Assembly: GCA_029891385.1 (NCBI GenBank)
Contig: CM057232.1
Coordinates: forward strand, 65,967,824-66,031,823
DNA from: Erythroxylum novogranatense
Taxonomy: Eukaryota; Streptophyta; Magnoliopsida; Malpighiales; Erythroxylaceae
DNA: 64,000 bases
Direction of reading: 5' to 3'
The translations under genes and the position numbers were made by a program. How positions within the stretch are numbered: position 1 is the stretch's first letter; each line of letters starts with the position of its first letter. The notes beneath the pieces are model-generated. The model worked only from the letters and a program-made list of their open reading frames with translations. It did not search any database and had not been told where the DNA came from. Of the stretch, positions 1 to 10,821 are shown in pieces.

Positions 1-1381
1 TGAATGCAAATAGGTTACATGCCAACATTAAAAGCCAACCATTAAACCATTTAATGATAACTTCATAACTCCATTTAATAATGATGAACCATAATAAAGA
101 CCATCTTTATTTAGTATTTTAATGTCAAATATGTGGTTACACATCTAACCTAACACAATTTCGAAATTGCTTCTTCTCCATTTAAAAAATATTATTTTAA
201 TATAATTAATCTAATCAATTACATTAAACCAAAATGCCCATTTCTAAATGAACATATGGGCTTCCAATTAACCATTAATTAGTATAAGCCCATCATTCAA
301 TTATGGACTTCTAAAGCCTCCAAACTACTTCTTACTAAGCTTGATAACCTTCCTTAAACCCAAGTGGGGAATCTTATTGACTTTGATAATTCAAGCTCCA
401 ATAAGCCCGTAAATAATTCAATCTCATTGGAATTAATTCTAGCTTATTAACTAAATGTCATTCCACTAAAGACAATTAGTTGAACTCTTGAATTATTAAA
501 TATTATGAGAATATGTCCAACTGCAAACCCTATTTAGAACCTTATTATAGCCATCCGCACAATAAAGGGTAAAATTACCGCTTTGCCCTTATGTTGGTTT
601 TTCCTTCTAGATCTCTCATTTTACTTTATATGGTGATTAACACATAAGATCTCATCTTAGTGTTAAGACTTGATGGTAGCTAGTCCATCAAACTATCGGC
701 GCCAGCTTTAATCACCAAATCTCCTTAAAACATCTAGAAGAGATGATAACACTATAAACTCTTTATTCGAGTGAATGTTCCACGATACATGTTTCAATTA
801 ATAATTCCAACATGCGCATAATCGGATTAATACCTGTAAAAATCCATTATGATCATATCAAGAATTATAATGAAACACATATGAGTTCACCACTCATCAA
901 GATTGTGGTTCATAATAGCGAATGCTTAAGTTGTATGTTTTAAGATTAAAGTAACGACCCACTTTATTCTTAAAACATACTTGATTCCGATTCATTTAAT
1001 AGTGCCATTATCGATAGTCTACTACTATCATGATATGAAACTCATCATTCCCTTTAAGTAAACTCCTTTACTTATATGGAGATAAATCGCAACACTACGC
1101 CTCAAACCATAATCAAACGACCAACTTGATTATTCAACTGTGAATCAATTAATTGATTCTAATAATATACATGTTTCCCATACATCTCTATGTATATGTA
1201 TATTACTTGCAAATGAATCTTGGTACCTTATGACCAGATATATAATGCTCATACAGATAAAACCAAACTCTTTTGTTTTATTAATAATAAATATTTTCAT
1301 TACAAAACTGTAACTGAAGAAGATAAAGTTACATGTAAATACACTTGCTTTCCAAGGCACTATATTTACATAACTCCAACA
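1..1381 (-). mobile_element. LTR of family X, left copy (truncated by window edge)
   Basis: This is a long terminal repeat read on the minus strand. Its start (TGTTGGAGTTATG on the minus strand) is at 1381, and the rest runs left past the window start. It is recognised because 3387-4772 is its near-identical reverse complement and because the plus-strand copy has a TG...CA end at 5485. It holds no coding sequence; short ORFs here are chance. It abuts the LTR of gypsy fragment F at 1382. Whether a full X element or a solo LTR lies to the left cannot be seen. The superfamily of X is not known to me. Confidence 0.8.
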
Positions 1382-1702
1382 TTCTCTTCTTCCTTCCTTA
1401 CCCACGATAGTCTCTCCTCTTCTTCTTCTTTCTTTTTCTCCTTCTTTTCTTCTAATTCTTACTCTTAACTCTAACTAGGATGGGTAAAGACCATTTTACC
1501 CCTCCTTCAAAGCCTTAACTTAATTCAACCTAAACAATCTTCCCAAAATGCCCTCATAGACCTTACCCTATAATTCTCATTTAAACCACAATTAAACCTT
1601 AATTATCCAATAGTACTCCATAATAAATCAAACTAAGGCATAACCATATAATTAACACAATTCATGCTTAATGACATCATAAAAAAAATTCGTGGTCTAA
1701 CA
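1382..1702 (-). repeat. Start of the 3' LTR of gypsy element F
   Basis: On the minus strand the LTR begins TGTTAGACCACG at 1702, right after a polypurine tract. It is cut at 1382 by the X LTR. It contains a pyrimidine-rich stretch (plus strand, about 1384-1450) of CTT/TTC repeats. No coding sequence. Confidence 0.7.
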
Positions 1703-1720
1703 TTTCTCCCCCTCTTAAAA
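1703..1720 (-). promoter_or_regulatory. Polypurine tract of element F
   Basis: On the minus strand this reads TTTTAAGAGGGGGAGAAA and lies directly before the LTR start TGTTAG. It is the expected primer site for plus-strand DNA synthesis. A closely similar tract stands before the LTR of element E at 32516. Confidence 0.75.
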
Positions 1721-1797
1721 GAAATTTCGTCCTCAAAATTATTACCTGAATTATCGAAGAGATGCGGATACTTCTCCTGCATGGCTTCCAATGGCTC

Positions 1798-2844
1798 CTA
1801 TGTAGCCTCCTCTACCGAATGATTCCTCCACAGCACTTTGACTAACTGAATCGTCTTATTCCTGAGGACTTTTTCCTTTGTGTCCAAGATCTCCACTGGT
1901 TGCTCCTCATAACTCAAATCATCCCGCAACTGAACCTCACTTGTCTGAATGATATGAGAAGGATCCGATCTATACCTCCTCAACATCGACACATGGAAAA
2001 CATCGTGAATCTGAGCCAATTCTGGAGGTAATGCCAATCTGTAGGCGAGTGGCCCAATCCTCTCAAGGATTTCATAAGAACCCACATACCTCGGACTCAA
2101 CTTACCCTGCTTGCCAAATCTCATCACTCCTTTCCAAGGAGACGTCTTAAGGAACACTTTGTCACCGACTTCATACTCCATCTCCTTTCGGTGAGCATCA
2201 GCATAACTTTTCATGCCATCATGTGCTGCCTTAAGTCGCTGCTTAACCAGATTGACTTTCTCAACTGTTATCTGAATCAATTCTGGTCCTTCCAATTGCC
2301 TCTCTCCTTCTTCATCCCAACAAATCGGAGTCCTACACCTCCGCCCATATAATGCCTCATATGGAGCCATCTGAATACTCGAATGGTACGAATTATTATA
2401 AGCGAATTTGACCAATGGCAAATGCTCATCCCAAGCTCCTCGAAAATCCATCACACAAGCCCGAAGCATCCCCTCAAGTGTCCGAATGGTCCTCTCAGAT
2501 TGACCATCCGTCTGAGGGTGAAACGTCGTACTAAAATTTAACTTAGTACCCAAAACTTCCTGCAAACTACCCCAAAACCTGGAAGTAAACCGAGGATCCC
2601 TGTCTGACACAATCGAATCCGAAATCCCATGCAATCTCACTATCTCATCAATATACTTCTTTGCCAGCACATGCAAAGAATCAGTCTGCTTAATCGCCAA
2701 AAAGTGAGCTGACTTCGTCAATCTATCGACAATCAACCAAATGGCATCATGCTTCCTACTGGTCTTAGGCAAACCCATCAGAAAATCCATAGTCACCCTC
2801 TGCCACTTCCATTCCGGGATGGACAATGGCCTCATCATGCCCAA
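1798..2844 (-). pseudogene. gypsy integrase core and chromodomain-like tail (element F pol)
   Basis: A 348-residue open stretch of retrotransposon polyprotein. Residues ~10-120 are the rve integrase core: the catalytic triad can be read as D in TMDF, D in SDRDPRF and E in QSERTIRT. Residues ~200-290 are the integrase C-terminal part (GDKVFLKTSPW, KLSPRYVG, HDVFHVSMLR). The last ~45 residues (PVEILDTKEKVLRNKTIQLVKV) have the chromodomain-like form of chromoviruses. A TAG stop before the leading Met separates it from the upstream zinc-finger part, and a second TAG at about 1797 cuts the last ~30 codons, which run on in frame to the polypurine tract. Both stops fit C-to-T change (CAG or TGG to TAG). 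The Met start is only the first ATG after a stop, not a real gene start. Confidence 0.85.
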
Positions 2845-2850
2845 AGGTGC

Positions 2851-3386
2851 CTAGTGTTCAGCCTTGACTTGCTGACACATTAGACACTTGCTCGCGAACT
2901 CCGCTACATCTCTCTTCATGCCTTTCCACCAAAAATGCTCTCTCAAATCCTGGTACATCTTGGTACTACCTGGATGCATGGCATAAGGTGCATTGTGTGC
3001 CTCATCCATAATCTCATCTTTTACCTCCTGCACATCTGGGATACACAGCGTGTTTCCCACTATTATAAGCCCATCATCTCTCACCTCTACTTCAGAAATC
3101 ATACCCTTCTGAATTTCATCTCTGAGCTTGCTCAACTCTGCATCTTGAATCTGCAACTCTCTAACTTTCTCCCTGAGTATCGGTCTCACTCGGAAGTTAG
3201 CTAGAAGGCAATCCGACTCCTCCTGCTTCAAGCTTATCTTAAGCTTGGCCATCTCTTCCAACAAAGGAAGATAAACCGATCGAACATGAGCAATTGAGGA
3301 CTTCCTGCTCAAGGCATCTGCCACCACATTGGCCTTGCCCAGATGATACTCAATAAACAAATCATAATCCTTGAGTAACTCGATCC
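2851..3386 (-). pseudogene. gypsy RNase H end and integrase zinc finger (element F pol)
   Basis: This is the upstream part of the same pol frame. It starts inside RNase H: the residues LLKDYDLFIEYHLGKANVVADALSRK are the conserved RNase H end of plant gypsy elements. A linker follows, then the HHCC integrase zinc finger near the C-terminus (H-P-G ... H-F-W-W-K-G ... C-L-M-C). It stops at a TAG that most likely replaced a glutamine codon; the frame then runs on into the integrase core. The upstream end is the X LTR junction at 3386/3387. Any ORF running through that junction is a chance fusion. Confidence 0.85.
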
Positions 3387-5485
3387 TGTTGAAGTTATGT
3401 AAATATAGTTCCCTGAAAAGCAAGTGTATTTACATGTAACTTTATCTTCTTCGATTCTGATATTGTAATGAAAATATTTATTATTAATAAAAAAAGAGTT
3501 TGGTTTTATCTGTATGAGCATTATATATCTGGTCATAAGGTACCAAGATTCATTTGTAAGTAATATACATATACATAGAGATGTATGGGAAACATGTATA
3601 TTATTAGAATCAATTAATTGATTCACAGTTGAATAATCAAGTTGGTCGTTTGATTATGGTTTAGATCAGTAGTGTTGCGATTTATCTCCATATAACTAAA
3701 GGAGTTTACTTAAAGGGAATGATGAGTTTCATATCATGATAGTAGTAGACTATCGATAATGGCACTATTAAATGAATCTGAAATCAAGTATGTTTTCAAG
3801 AAGAAAGTGGGCCGTTACTTTAATCTTAAAACATACAACTTAAGCATTAAGCTTATTATGAACCACATTCTTGATGAGTCTTTGAACTCATATGTGTTTC
3901 ATTATAATTCTTGATATGATCGAATAGATTTTTACAGGTATTAATCCGATTATCTCGCATGTTGGAATTATTAATTGAAACATGTATCGTGGAACATTCA
4001 CTCAAATAAAGAGTTTACAGGTGTTATCATCTCTTCAGATGTTTTAAGGAGATTTGGTGATTAAATGGCGCGATAGTTTGATGGACTAGCTACCCATCAA
4101 GTCTTAACACTAAGATGAGATCTTATGTGTTAATCACTATATAAAGTAAAATGACAAATCTAGAAGGAAAAACCAACATAAGGGCAAAACGGTAATTTTA
4201 CCCTTTGTTGTGCGGATGGCTATAATAAGGTTCTAAATAGGGTTTGCAATTGGACATATTCTCATAATATTTAATAATTCAAGAGTTCAACTAATTGTCT
4301 TTAGTGGAATGACATTTAGTTAATAAGCTAGAATTAATTCCAATGAGATTGAATTATTTCTGGGCTTATTGGAGCTTGAGTTATCAAAGTCCAATAAGAT
4401 TCCCCCCTTGGCTTTAAGGAAGGTTATCAAGCTAAGTAAGAAGCAGTTTGGAGGCTTTAGAATTCCATAATTGAATGATGGGCTTATACTAATTAATGGT
4501 TAATTGGAAGCCCATATGCTCATTTAGAAATGGGCTTGTTTTGGTTTAATGTAATTGATTAGATTAATTATATTAAAACGATATTTTTTAAATGGAGAAG
4601 AAGCAATTTCGAAATTGTGTTAGGTTAGATGTGTAACCACACATTTGACATTAAAATACTAAATAAAGATGGTCTTTATTATGGTTCATCATTATTAAAT
4701 GGAGTTATGAACTTACCATTAAATGGTTTAATGGTTGGCTTTTAATGTTGGCATGTAACCTATTTGCATTCATTAGATTAAAGATGAAAGATGTGCATTA
4801 GATGGACCATCTTCCTTCTTTTTCTTGCCAAAACCGAAATGGGTATTCAATTATAGGTTATGGTCTTTTCAAATAGCCATTTTAAAGATAAATGAAGTAA
4901 GTCTCATTTATTGGCTATTTGATGAGTGATTAATGTAAGTGATGCATTGGATGCCTCTCGCTCTTTCTATTCATGCATATTTCGAAATTGAGATGTAAGA
5001 AAGGGTTCTTGCATGGTTTTAGACATTCTCTCCTTTCATGCAAGGTAGAACCAAATTTCTAAGTGAAAGAATTGAAAGAGTTTCAATTTTGGTTCTTCTT
5101 CTTCTAAGAAAATCTCCTCCAAATATTTCTTCTCCTTTCCCACATAAGGATTTTGTTAACCTAGTTGTCCTTGAAGAACAAGTGGTAAATCTAATTGGTT
5201 GAGGATACTACAACAAGGAAGAAGATAGACTGCTAAAGGAAAAGACTCAAAGGCAAAGGATTTGGATATAAGAAGGAGAGGATAGCGCAGCGAGGATTTA
5301 AAGCTGTAGCGAAGGAGTCGGTAATTCCTTTTATCTTGTTCTTGGTTTTATTATCCTTATACCATATCATGTATGGTTTAGCATGTTGATTTGTATATAT
5401 TATTCCGCTGCAAGATGATTTCTTAAAAAGTTTTGAAATCTATCATTTCTCCATACTAAGCATGCTTTCTTTTTCCGATCCAACA
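3387..5485 (+). mobile_element. LTR of family X, right copy (complete, ~2.1 kb)
   Basis: A complete LTR on the plus strand, from TGTTGAAG at 3387 to GATCCAACA at 5485, with short inverted ends of the form TGTTGRA/TCCAACA. The left neighbour is gypsy F pol; the right neighbour is the interrupted LTR of Sirevirus G. No primer site follows it, so it stands as a solo LTR. The bases next to it (GATCC left, CTATC right) do not form a target duplication. This fits an LTR created by recombination between two X insertions rather than a simple solo LTR. No coding sequence seen. Confidence 0.8.
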
Positions 5486-5856
5486 CTATCTGCACTACTT
5501 TCTCACAAAAGTATTGCAAACTTGTTATAGTAAAATTAGCTTTCAACTTATTTGTACAGTGTTTGCGCACGTAAATCAATTATTTCAGCTTTTGCTCTTT
5601 TTTTTCGCACTTGCTAACTTTGCAATCTTTGACTTCGACTCATATTTATAACCTTCGTCTGCAACTGCTTTTTGATTCTTGCTTCTTGAATCTCGTTTCT
5701 TAAATCTTTAAAGAAATGGTTAATCAGTTGAGTTCTGTAATTAACTCAAACTGGCTCTTGCGTCTTCTTTTTGAATTCCGCATATGCTTTTCTCCGTCTG
5801 TATTTTTACGTCTGTGTTTCTGCATCTGCATCTGCGTCTGCGTCTGATTTTCACTT

Positions 5857-5888
<32 letters not shown>

Positions 5889-6187
5889 TTTTTCACTTTG
5901 CGTCTGCGTCTACGTTTCCGTTACATCTGCGTCTGCTTTTAGTTTGCGTCTGCGTCTGCATATTGTCTTACATCTGTGTCTCTACTTCTCTGTCTGTTTG
6001 TTTAATCTGCGTCTGTATTTCTTCGTCTGTTTGTTTAATCTGCGTCTGTTTTTTTCGTCTGTCTTTCACTTCGTCTGCGTTTGTGTTTTATTCTCTGTCT
6101 GTCTGTTTTCTATTTTGCTTCTTCTTTTACTACTTCTTTGTTATTCATCAAAATCATATATATATGTAAAGTCATTTTGACTTAACA
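5486..6187 (-). repeat. 3' LTR of element G, truncated
   Basis: It matches 14116-14769 of the 5' LTR. It starts on the minus strand as TGTTAAGTCAAAATG at 6187. The distal ~390 bp (equivalent to 13727-14115) are missing because an X LTR sits at 5486. It is ~50 bp longer than the matching stretch of the 5' LTR, mostly through extra copies of the CGTCTG hexamer. Confidence 0.88.
5826..6085. repeat. CGTCTG hexamer-rich tract in the G 3' LTR
   Basis: Imperfect tandem and dispersed copies of CGTCTG/CATCTG on the plus strand (CAGACG on the element's sense strand). Longest runs are near 5830-5850, 5862-5890 and 5940-5960. The apparent protein of serine/alanine repeats read through it is an effect of the hexamer and not a gene. 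The same tract, shorter, is in the other LTR at about 14437-14670. Confidence 0.75.
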
Positions 6188-6202
6188 ATCTCCCCCTTTT
6201 TT
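6188..6202 (-). promoter_or_regulatory. Polypurine tract of element G (primary)
   Basis: On the minus strand AAAAAAGGGGGAGAT stands immediately before the LTR start TGTTAAGTC. It is the expected plus-strand primer. Confidence 0.8.
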
Positions 6203-6363
6203 ATGATAACAAATTATACACATGACATGAAAAAAAAACAAAATACAATGTTTGAAAACATAAAAAAAAAACTTATCTTCTTTCTCTTCTTCCTTTCTTT
6301 TCTTCGTCTGCTTCATTCACACCTTTTGAGATTCTTTTCTGATGATTCTCTTCTCCTCTGCTC

Positions 6364-6378
6364 ATTCTCTTCTCCCCC
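6364..6378 (-). promoter_or_regulatory. Second polypurine tract-like motif of element G
   Basis: On the minus strand a GGGGGAGAAGAGA run repeats the polypurine core about 180 bp upstream of the primary tract. Multiple polypurine tracts upstream of the 3' LTR are described for Sireviruses. Its role here is by analogy only. Confidence 0.5.
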
Positions 6379-6400
6379 TATTTGTTATAATAAAAAATGA

Positions 6401-8780
6401 TTAACGAAGATGGCTCTTCAACAGTTTTGTCATCATCTTCTTGAAATCATTCATTGTCTCATTTATCTCGTTGACTTCTTCGCGTAATTTGTTGATTTCA
6501 GCTTGTGAGTCCAACAATGAAGAGGATTGATCATTCTCTGCTGAGGGTGAACTGAATGTAATCGTTGTAGTATATACGTCCAAGGATGGAATGTAATCTT
6601 CATTAATCTCAATAGTTGGTGGACGAATAAATGTATTAGATTGAGGAAGATCTAAGTCATACGGGGCAGGTAGCATGAGCAACTGTCTTCTTTGCAGGAG
6701 TATGGCTTCATCTTGTAAAGACAGTGTATCAGAAAGTGGTCTAATACGTAATACTGTCTACCTGTTTATTGATGAAAGTGCCTGTAAATGCCTTCCCCAT
6801 CGATGGTGTTCATTTTTATCCGAAAAACTGCAATCAGCTCCGTCTGTACTCTCTTTTGAAGCGCATGCTTCATCAATTTAACGCACTTCTTCTGTAATTT
6901 GATATGCAGACAGGTCATCACTAACTTCTTCTTCAGAAAATTGCTTTGACTTCCCCTTATGGAAATCCAAAGGATATCGTGGCTGAATATCTGATACAAC
7001 CTTTATTTCTGTCTTCTCTGTGATCGGATAAATAGTACATGGTCTGCTGGACATTTTCGTAGGGTATCGCCTAGTAGCAGCATCCCTCAAGACATCGTAG
7101 AACATCTTTTCATCTTCTTTTAGTAGATGCCATGTGTCACTATTTATTAAAATAGGTTGCACGACAGCCATTATCTTCTTCCTTGGTTGATTACAGATAG
7201 TGATAGCAGTCCTCCTCTTGGTAACAACTTCAACCCTTCTGATCTTCAACTTGTGTCTTCTCAAAATTCTCGAATAGTTGTATACAGTTGGACCAGATTC
7301 ATCGGATTTCTCCTGTGGTATTTGAACCAAGTTTGGTTCTGTTGCTACCTCTGGTTCCGCTTTAATAGGATTCTCCTGAACCAGGCTTATCTCCTCTGGT
7401 TCCTCCTATTGAGCAGTAGGAATTTCCTAAACTCTGCTATGCTCAATTTCTTTTTCTTTTTGAGCAACATTGAAGGTTTATTTCTTTCGACTAACTTCCC
7501 CAGCAGTGGACACATTCTTCTTTCGACTAATCTTCTTAGTCTTTTTTTCTACTTCAGTCAGTCTTGAAGATTTCTGAGATTTTTCCTTCTCAGACTTTAA
7601 TTTTCTCTTCTTCTCAGTCTCTTTAGCCCCTTTGGCTGAGTCTTCTTCTAAAATTGAGACTAAAGATCTTGTTCCCTTTGGTACTCGAGATCCAGATACT
7701 TCTGCTTGACTCTACTTTCTGGCTCTCTTGTCTTCCTGTTGTCTCAGGGTTCGAATCCTTGGTGATCTTTTCGCTTTTTTAGAGATCTCACTCAAAAGAT
7801 TCTCTCTTTTTTTTTTCGGCGCACCTTCTTCTGTTATCTGAACTGGACTCACTTCTTTTTTAGGACTTGCCTGTTTCATCAACGGTCTACCCGATAGTTT
7901 TCTTCTTTCATCTATTGGTAATCTCATACTTGCTTGAGATTTAGAGCTAGTGGCGGGAGACTTCTTCAATGAGCGCTCCCCCTCAGTTCTAGCTTTCTTT
8001 ATAGACTCTGCTACTTCTTTCACCACTACCTTCAAACCCATTCTTCTTAATGTATCAGAGTTAATGGTACTCTTGACAGATACCATCCTTCTTATTCCTC
8101 TGTGAAGAGGAACTTCGGATTACTTAAAAATCCTGGTAAGTAGCATGCCGTAAGGATAGCTGTTGGTATCCTTCATCCCCTTAACCATATAATGAAAAAT
8201 AAAAAATGGTAGGTCTATTGGACGATGATTCAGTAGATAGAACAGACATTGTTCATCCAAAGTAGTCACAAGATGTCTTGACCCGGCTCTTGGTAAGATG
8301 CAATTAAACAAAATAGCATGTAGAACCCTAGCCTTTGGGACCAGACTTGAAGTCTTCCTCTCCCATGGGTCATTGACTCCATATAACTGTTTTTTAACAT
8401 CTTCCTCCTTCATACTAACCTTGGACATCCATCCAGCTTTGGTTGATAGGGTTTCTCCAACTGAAGAGCATTCAGTCACCTTCTCCACTAACTCTTTTGT
8501 CACAAAAATAGTTATTCCATCTACTGTGGAGACGATGGTGTTATCAACCAGTTGCGCATGCTTCCAAAAGTCATATACCTCATCTCAGATATCTTGGTTC
8601 CCGCATCTGGAAAAATTTCTCCATCCAAATTTCTACAATCTACGGCTCAATATTCATGCCGTCATTCCTCGAGATTTGAAATCTACATATCTTCCAAAAT
8701 CATAGTGACTCTATTGCTTCGATTTGAGGCGCTTCGTAGGATATTCTTCAAAAGTAAAGTTGTTTGCAAGAGTTTTTGAA
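6401..8780 (-). pseudogene. Sirevirus extra ORF downstream of pol (plant-transposon-protein type), broken
   Basis: Several open stretches on the minus strand between RNase H and the polypurine tract. The upstream part (about 8780-8120) resembles the putative plant transposon protein domain found in the extra ORF of Sireviruses: residues ARVLHAILFNCILPRAGSRHLVT ... IFHYMVKGMK ... SYPYGMLLTRIFK. The middle (8086-7712, 7330-6878) is basic, rich in K/R/S/E and low complexity. The C-terminal part (6682-6401) ends in a predicted coiled coil with heptad leucines (INKLREEVNEINETM). In Sireviruses this ORF is sometimes called envelope-like; I see no signal peptide or membrane segment that would support that here. 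Stops and frameshifts separate the pieces. Function unknown. Confidence 0.6.
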
Positions 8781-9090
8781 AGAGAGTTAGGCGTCTGGGA
8801 GTAAAAGTAATCGAAATGATTATTGTTTCAGACTACTCGAAGGGTCTTATCCGATGGGTTCTAGAATCGTTGGGATCCTCAAGGCTGTCAAAATTTTCCC
8901 TCCAAGACTTCCTTGTGAGAGAAGTTACCAGCTGTAACCTACTGTTTCTGACGCCGTTAACTTTGACAGTCTTCTAGCCTAACTGGTCATTTAACATAAC
9001 CATATTAAGGTTCCGTCTGATTTCCTTAAACCGATCTTCACTAAGTGGTTTAGTGAAGATATCTGCCCATTGATACTCTATCTCAACAAA

Positions 9091-9516
9091 CTATAGTGTC
9101 ACCACCTTCCTCTGAACATAATCTCTCAAGAAATGATGTCTGACTTCGATATGCTTCACTCTTGAATGTTGTATCGGATTCTTTGATAGATTTATGGCGC
9201 TGGTGTTGTCGCAATAGATTGGGATCTCATCTTCTCGAACTGAATAATCCTCCAGTTGATATTTAATCCACAATGTTTGTGAACAACAGCTTGCGGCAGA
9301 CATGTACTCGACTTTGACAGTTGATAGAGTTATCGAGCTTTGTCTCTTGCTTGACCAAGAAACTAGGTTTGCACCAAGAAAGTGACATCCTCCACTAGTG
9401 CTCTTCCTTTCAATTCTATCTCTGGCATAGTCCGCATCGCAATATCCGATTAACCTGAAATCTTTACCTTTCTCAAACATTAAGCAAAGATCAGTAGTAC
9501 CTGCGAGATATCTCAT
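9091..9516 (-). pseudogene. copia RNase H (element G)
   Basis: 141 residues of Ty1/copia RNase H. The conserved landmarks are readable: MRYLAGT at the start, YCDADYA (first catalytic Asp region), KSTSGGCHFLGANLVSWSSKRQ, VEYMSAASCCSQTLW, IYCDNTSAI (catalytic Asp) and the C-terminal SRVKHIEVRHHFLRDYVQ. One normal glutamate-like position before the VEYM box reads KVEY. It is cut off from RT by several stops in 9517-9765. The domain itself looks nearly full length. Confidence 0.85.
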
Positions 9517-9765
9517 AATTCTTTTAACAGCAATAAAATGAGATTCTCTAGGATCGGCCTAAAACCTTGCACACAAGCATACACTAAATGAATATCGGTC
9601 TACTTGTCAGAAGATACAATAAGAACCGATCATCCCTCTATATAGGGTTTGATCCACCTTCTTACCAAGTTCATCTTTCGATAAAAGGTTTGAAGGATGC
9701 ATCGGAGTCGCGATAGGCTTCACATTATTCAAATCAAATTTGGACAACAATTCTTTCACATACTT

Positions 9766-10458
9766 TTATTGATGAATAAAAATTTTCTCTTCGGTTTGCT
9801 TAACTTGCAACCCAAGAAAGAACTTTAACTCACCTATCATACTCATTTCAAATCCATTTTTCATCAGATTTTCAAAACTCATACACAACATCTTTGTGGT
9901 AGCACCAAAAATAATATCATCAACGTAAATTTTCACTAAGATAAAGTCATTCTCATAAACCTTTCTGAAAAGCGTTTTATCCACTTGACCTCTAGTAAAC
10001 CCATTCTCCAAAAGAAAATTACTTAGACGATCATACCAAGCTCTAGGAGCTTGCTTCAAGCCGTATAAAGCTTTATGAAGTCTATAGACATGCTCTAGAT
10101 TCTTGACATCCTCAAAGCTAGGAGGTTGCTTCACATACACCTCTTCATCTATAAGACCATTCAGAAAGGCGCTCTTTACATCCATCTGAAAAAGTTTTAT
10201 GATATGACACACAGCGTATGCCAGCAATATCCGAATAGCTTCAAGTCTTGCTACTGGAGCATACGTCTCATTGTACTCTATCCCTTCTTGCTGATTATAG
10301 CCTTGTGCTACTAATCTAGCTTTATTCCGACTTACTTTGCCTGATTCGTCTAGCTTATTCTTAAAAACCCATCTGGTTCCTATAATAGATTTCATCGAGG
10401 GGTTTGGAACTAAGGACCAAACTTTATTCCTAGTAAACTGATTCAGCTCTTCTTGCAT
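9766..10458 (-). pseudogene. copia reverse transcriptase (element G)
   Basis: 230 residues covering the fingers and palm of a copia RT. Visible are the opening EELNQFTRNKVWSLVP, the GTRWVFKNKLDESG box, KARLVAQGYNQ, the first catalytic motif FQMDVKSAFLNG, the LYGLKQAPRAWYDRL box and the catalytic YVDDIIFGAT. It ends with a stop after KIFIHQ, short of the thumb/connection. The style matches Sirevirus RTs. A stop at about 10459-10467 separates it from the upstream acidic linker. Confidence 0.9.
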
Positions 10459-10467
10459 GGCTAAAAT

Positions 10468-10737
10468 CTAAGCTCCGTCCTGAAGGGCTTCCTCAATCTT
10501 CTTAGGCTCTATTTCAGAGATGAACGCCACATTAGCTTCTCTTCTGAATTTAGACCTTGTCGTAACTCCTTCTAAGGTCTCTACGATAATTAGCTCTTCT
10601 GGATGAGAACTCATATACTTCCAATCTCTTTTTAATCCTATAGTTTCTGGAATATCCTCGATCTTATCTATTTGAGTTCCTGATGATGGAGTTTCTGTTA
10701 TATCATCTAAGTTCTTTGAAGGATCTTTACTCTTCAT
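10468..10737 (-). pseudogene. copia integrase-RT linker (element G)
   Basis: An 89-residue acidic stretch of the polyprotein between integrase and RT. It ends in the conserved EPKKIEEALQD that leads into the RT EELNQF box. The first part is rich in D/E/S/T and has no domain. It is open only between flanking stops; the Met start is arbitrary. Confidence 0.65.
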
Positions 10738-10821
10738 GTCATCTTCCTTGTGGGGTTGAGAATGATCATCAAACTTGACATGGATGGTTTCCTCAACTGG
10801 CTTTGAGATAAGGTTGTAAAC

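Larger units (their letters stand above)
1382..3386 (-). mobile_element. Ty3/gypsy chromovirus fragment (element F, Tekay/Del-like)
   Basis: This is a remnant of a minus-strand gypsy element cut on both sides by X LTRs. In sense order it holds the end of RNase H, the HHCC zinc finger and integrase, a chromodomain-like tail, the polypurine tract and the first ~320 bp of the 3' LTR. The gypsy order RNase H then integrase, plus the chromodomain-like end, places it among chromoviruses; Tekay/Del is the likely clade from the integrase tail style. Everything upstream (gag, protease, RT) is missing. It cannot move by itself. Confidence 0.85.
1..4772. repeat. Large inverted repeat, arms 1-1381 and 3387-4772
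   Basis: The left arm is the reverse complement of the right arm with only scattered differences. For example, the first ~55 bases of the window return, reversed, just before 4772. The arms are two X LTRs in opposite orientation, with their LTR starts facing inward and about 2.0 kb of gypsy element F between them. The left arm continues beyond the window, so the true arm may reach ~2.1 kb. These are not the terminal inverted repeats of a DNA transposon, because each arm boundary is an LTR end of the TG...CA type. Confidence 0.85.

Noticed and set aside
3309..3626. Minus-strand ORF of 105 codons over the X LTR
   Set aside because: It spans the X/F junction in a frame other than pol; chance fusion.
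1..4772. DNA transposon with long terminal inverted repeats
   Set aside because: The arm ends are LTR ends (TG...CA), the right arm is only part of a 2.1 kb LTR, no target duplication fits, and the spacer is a gypsy fragment.
5771..6169. 132-codon ORF rich in Ser/Ala repeats
   Set aside because: It is a translation of the CGTCTG hexamer tract in a Sirevirus LTR.
8120..8503. Envelope protein of the Sirevirus
   Set aside because: The name envelope-like exists for this ORF, but no signal peptide, fusion or membrane segment is visible, so I describe it only as an extra ORF.
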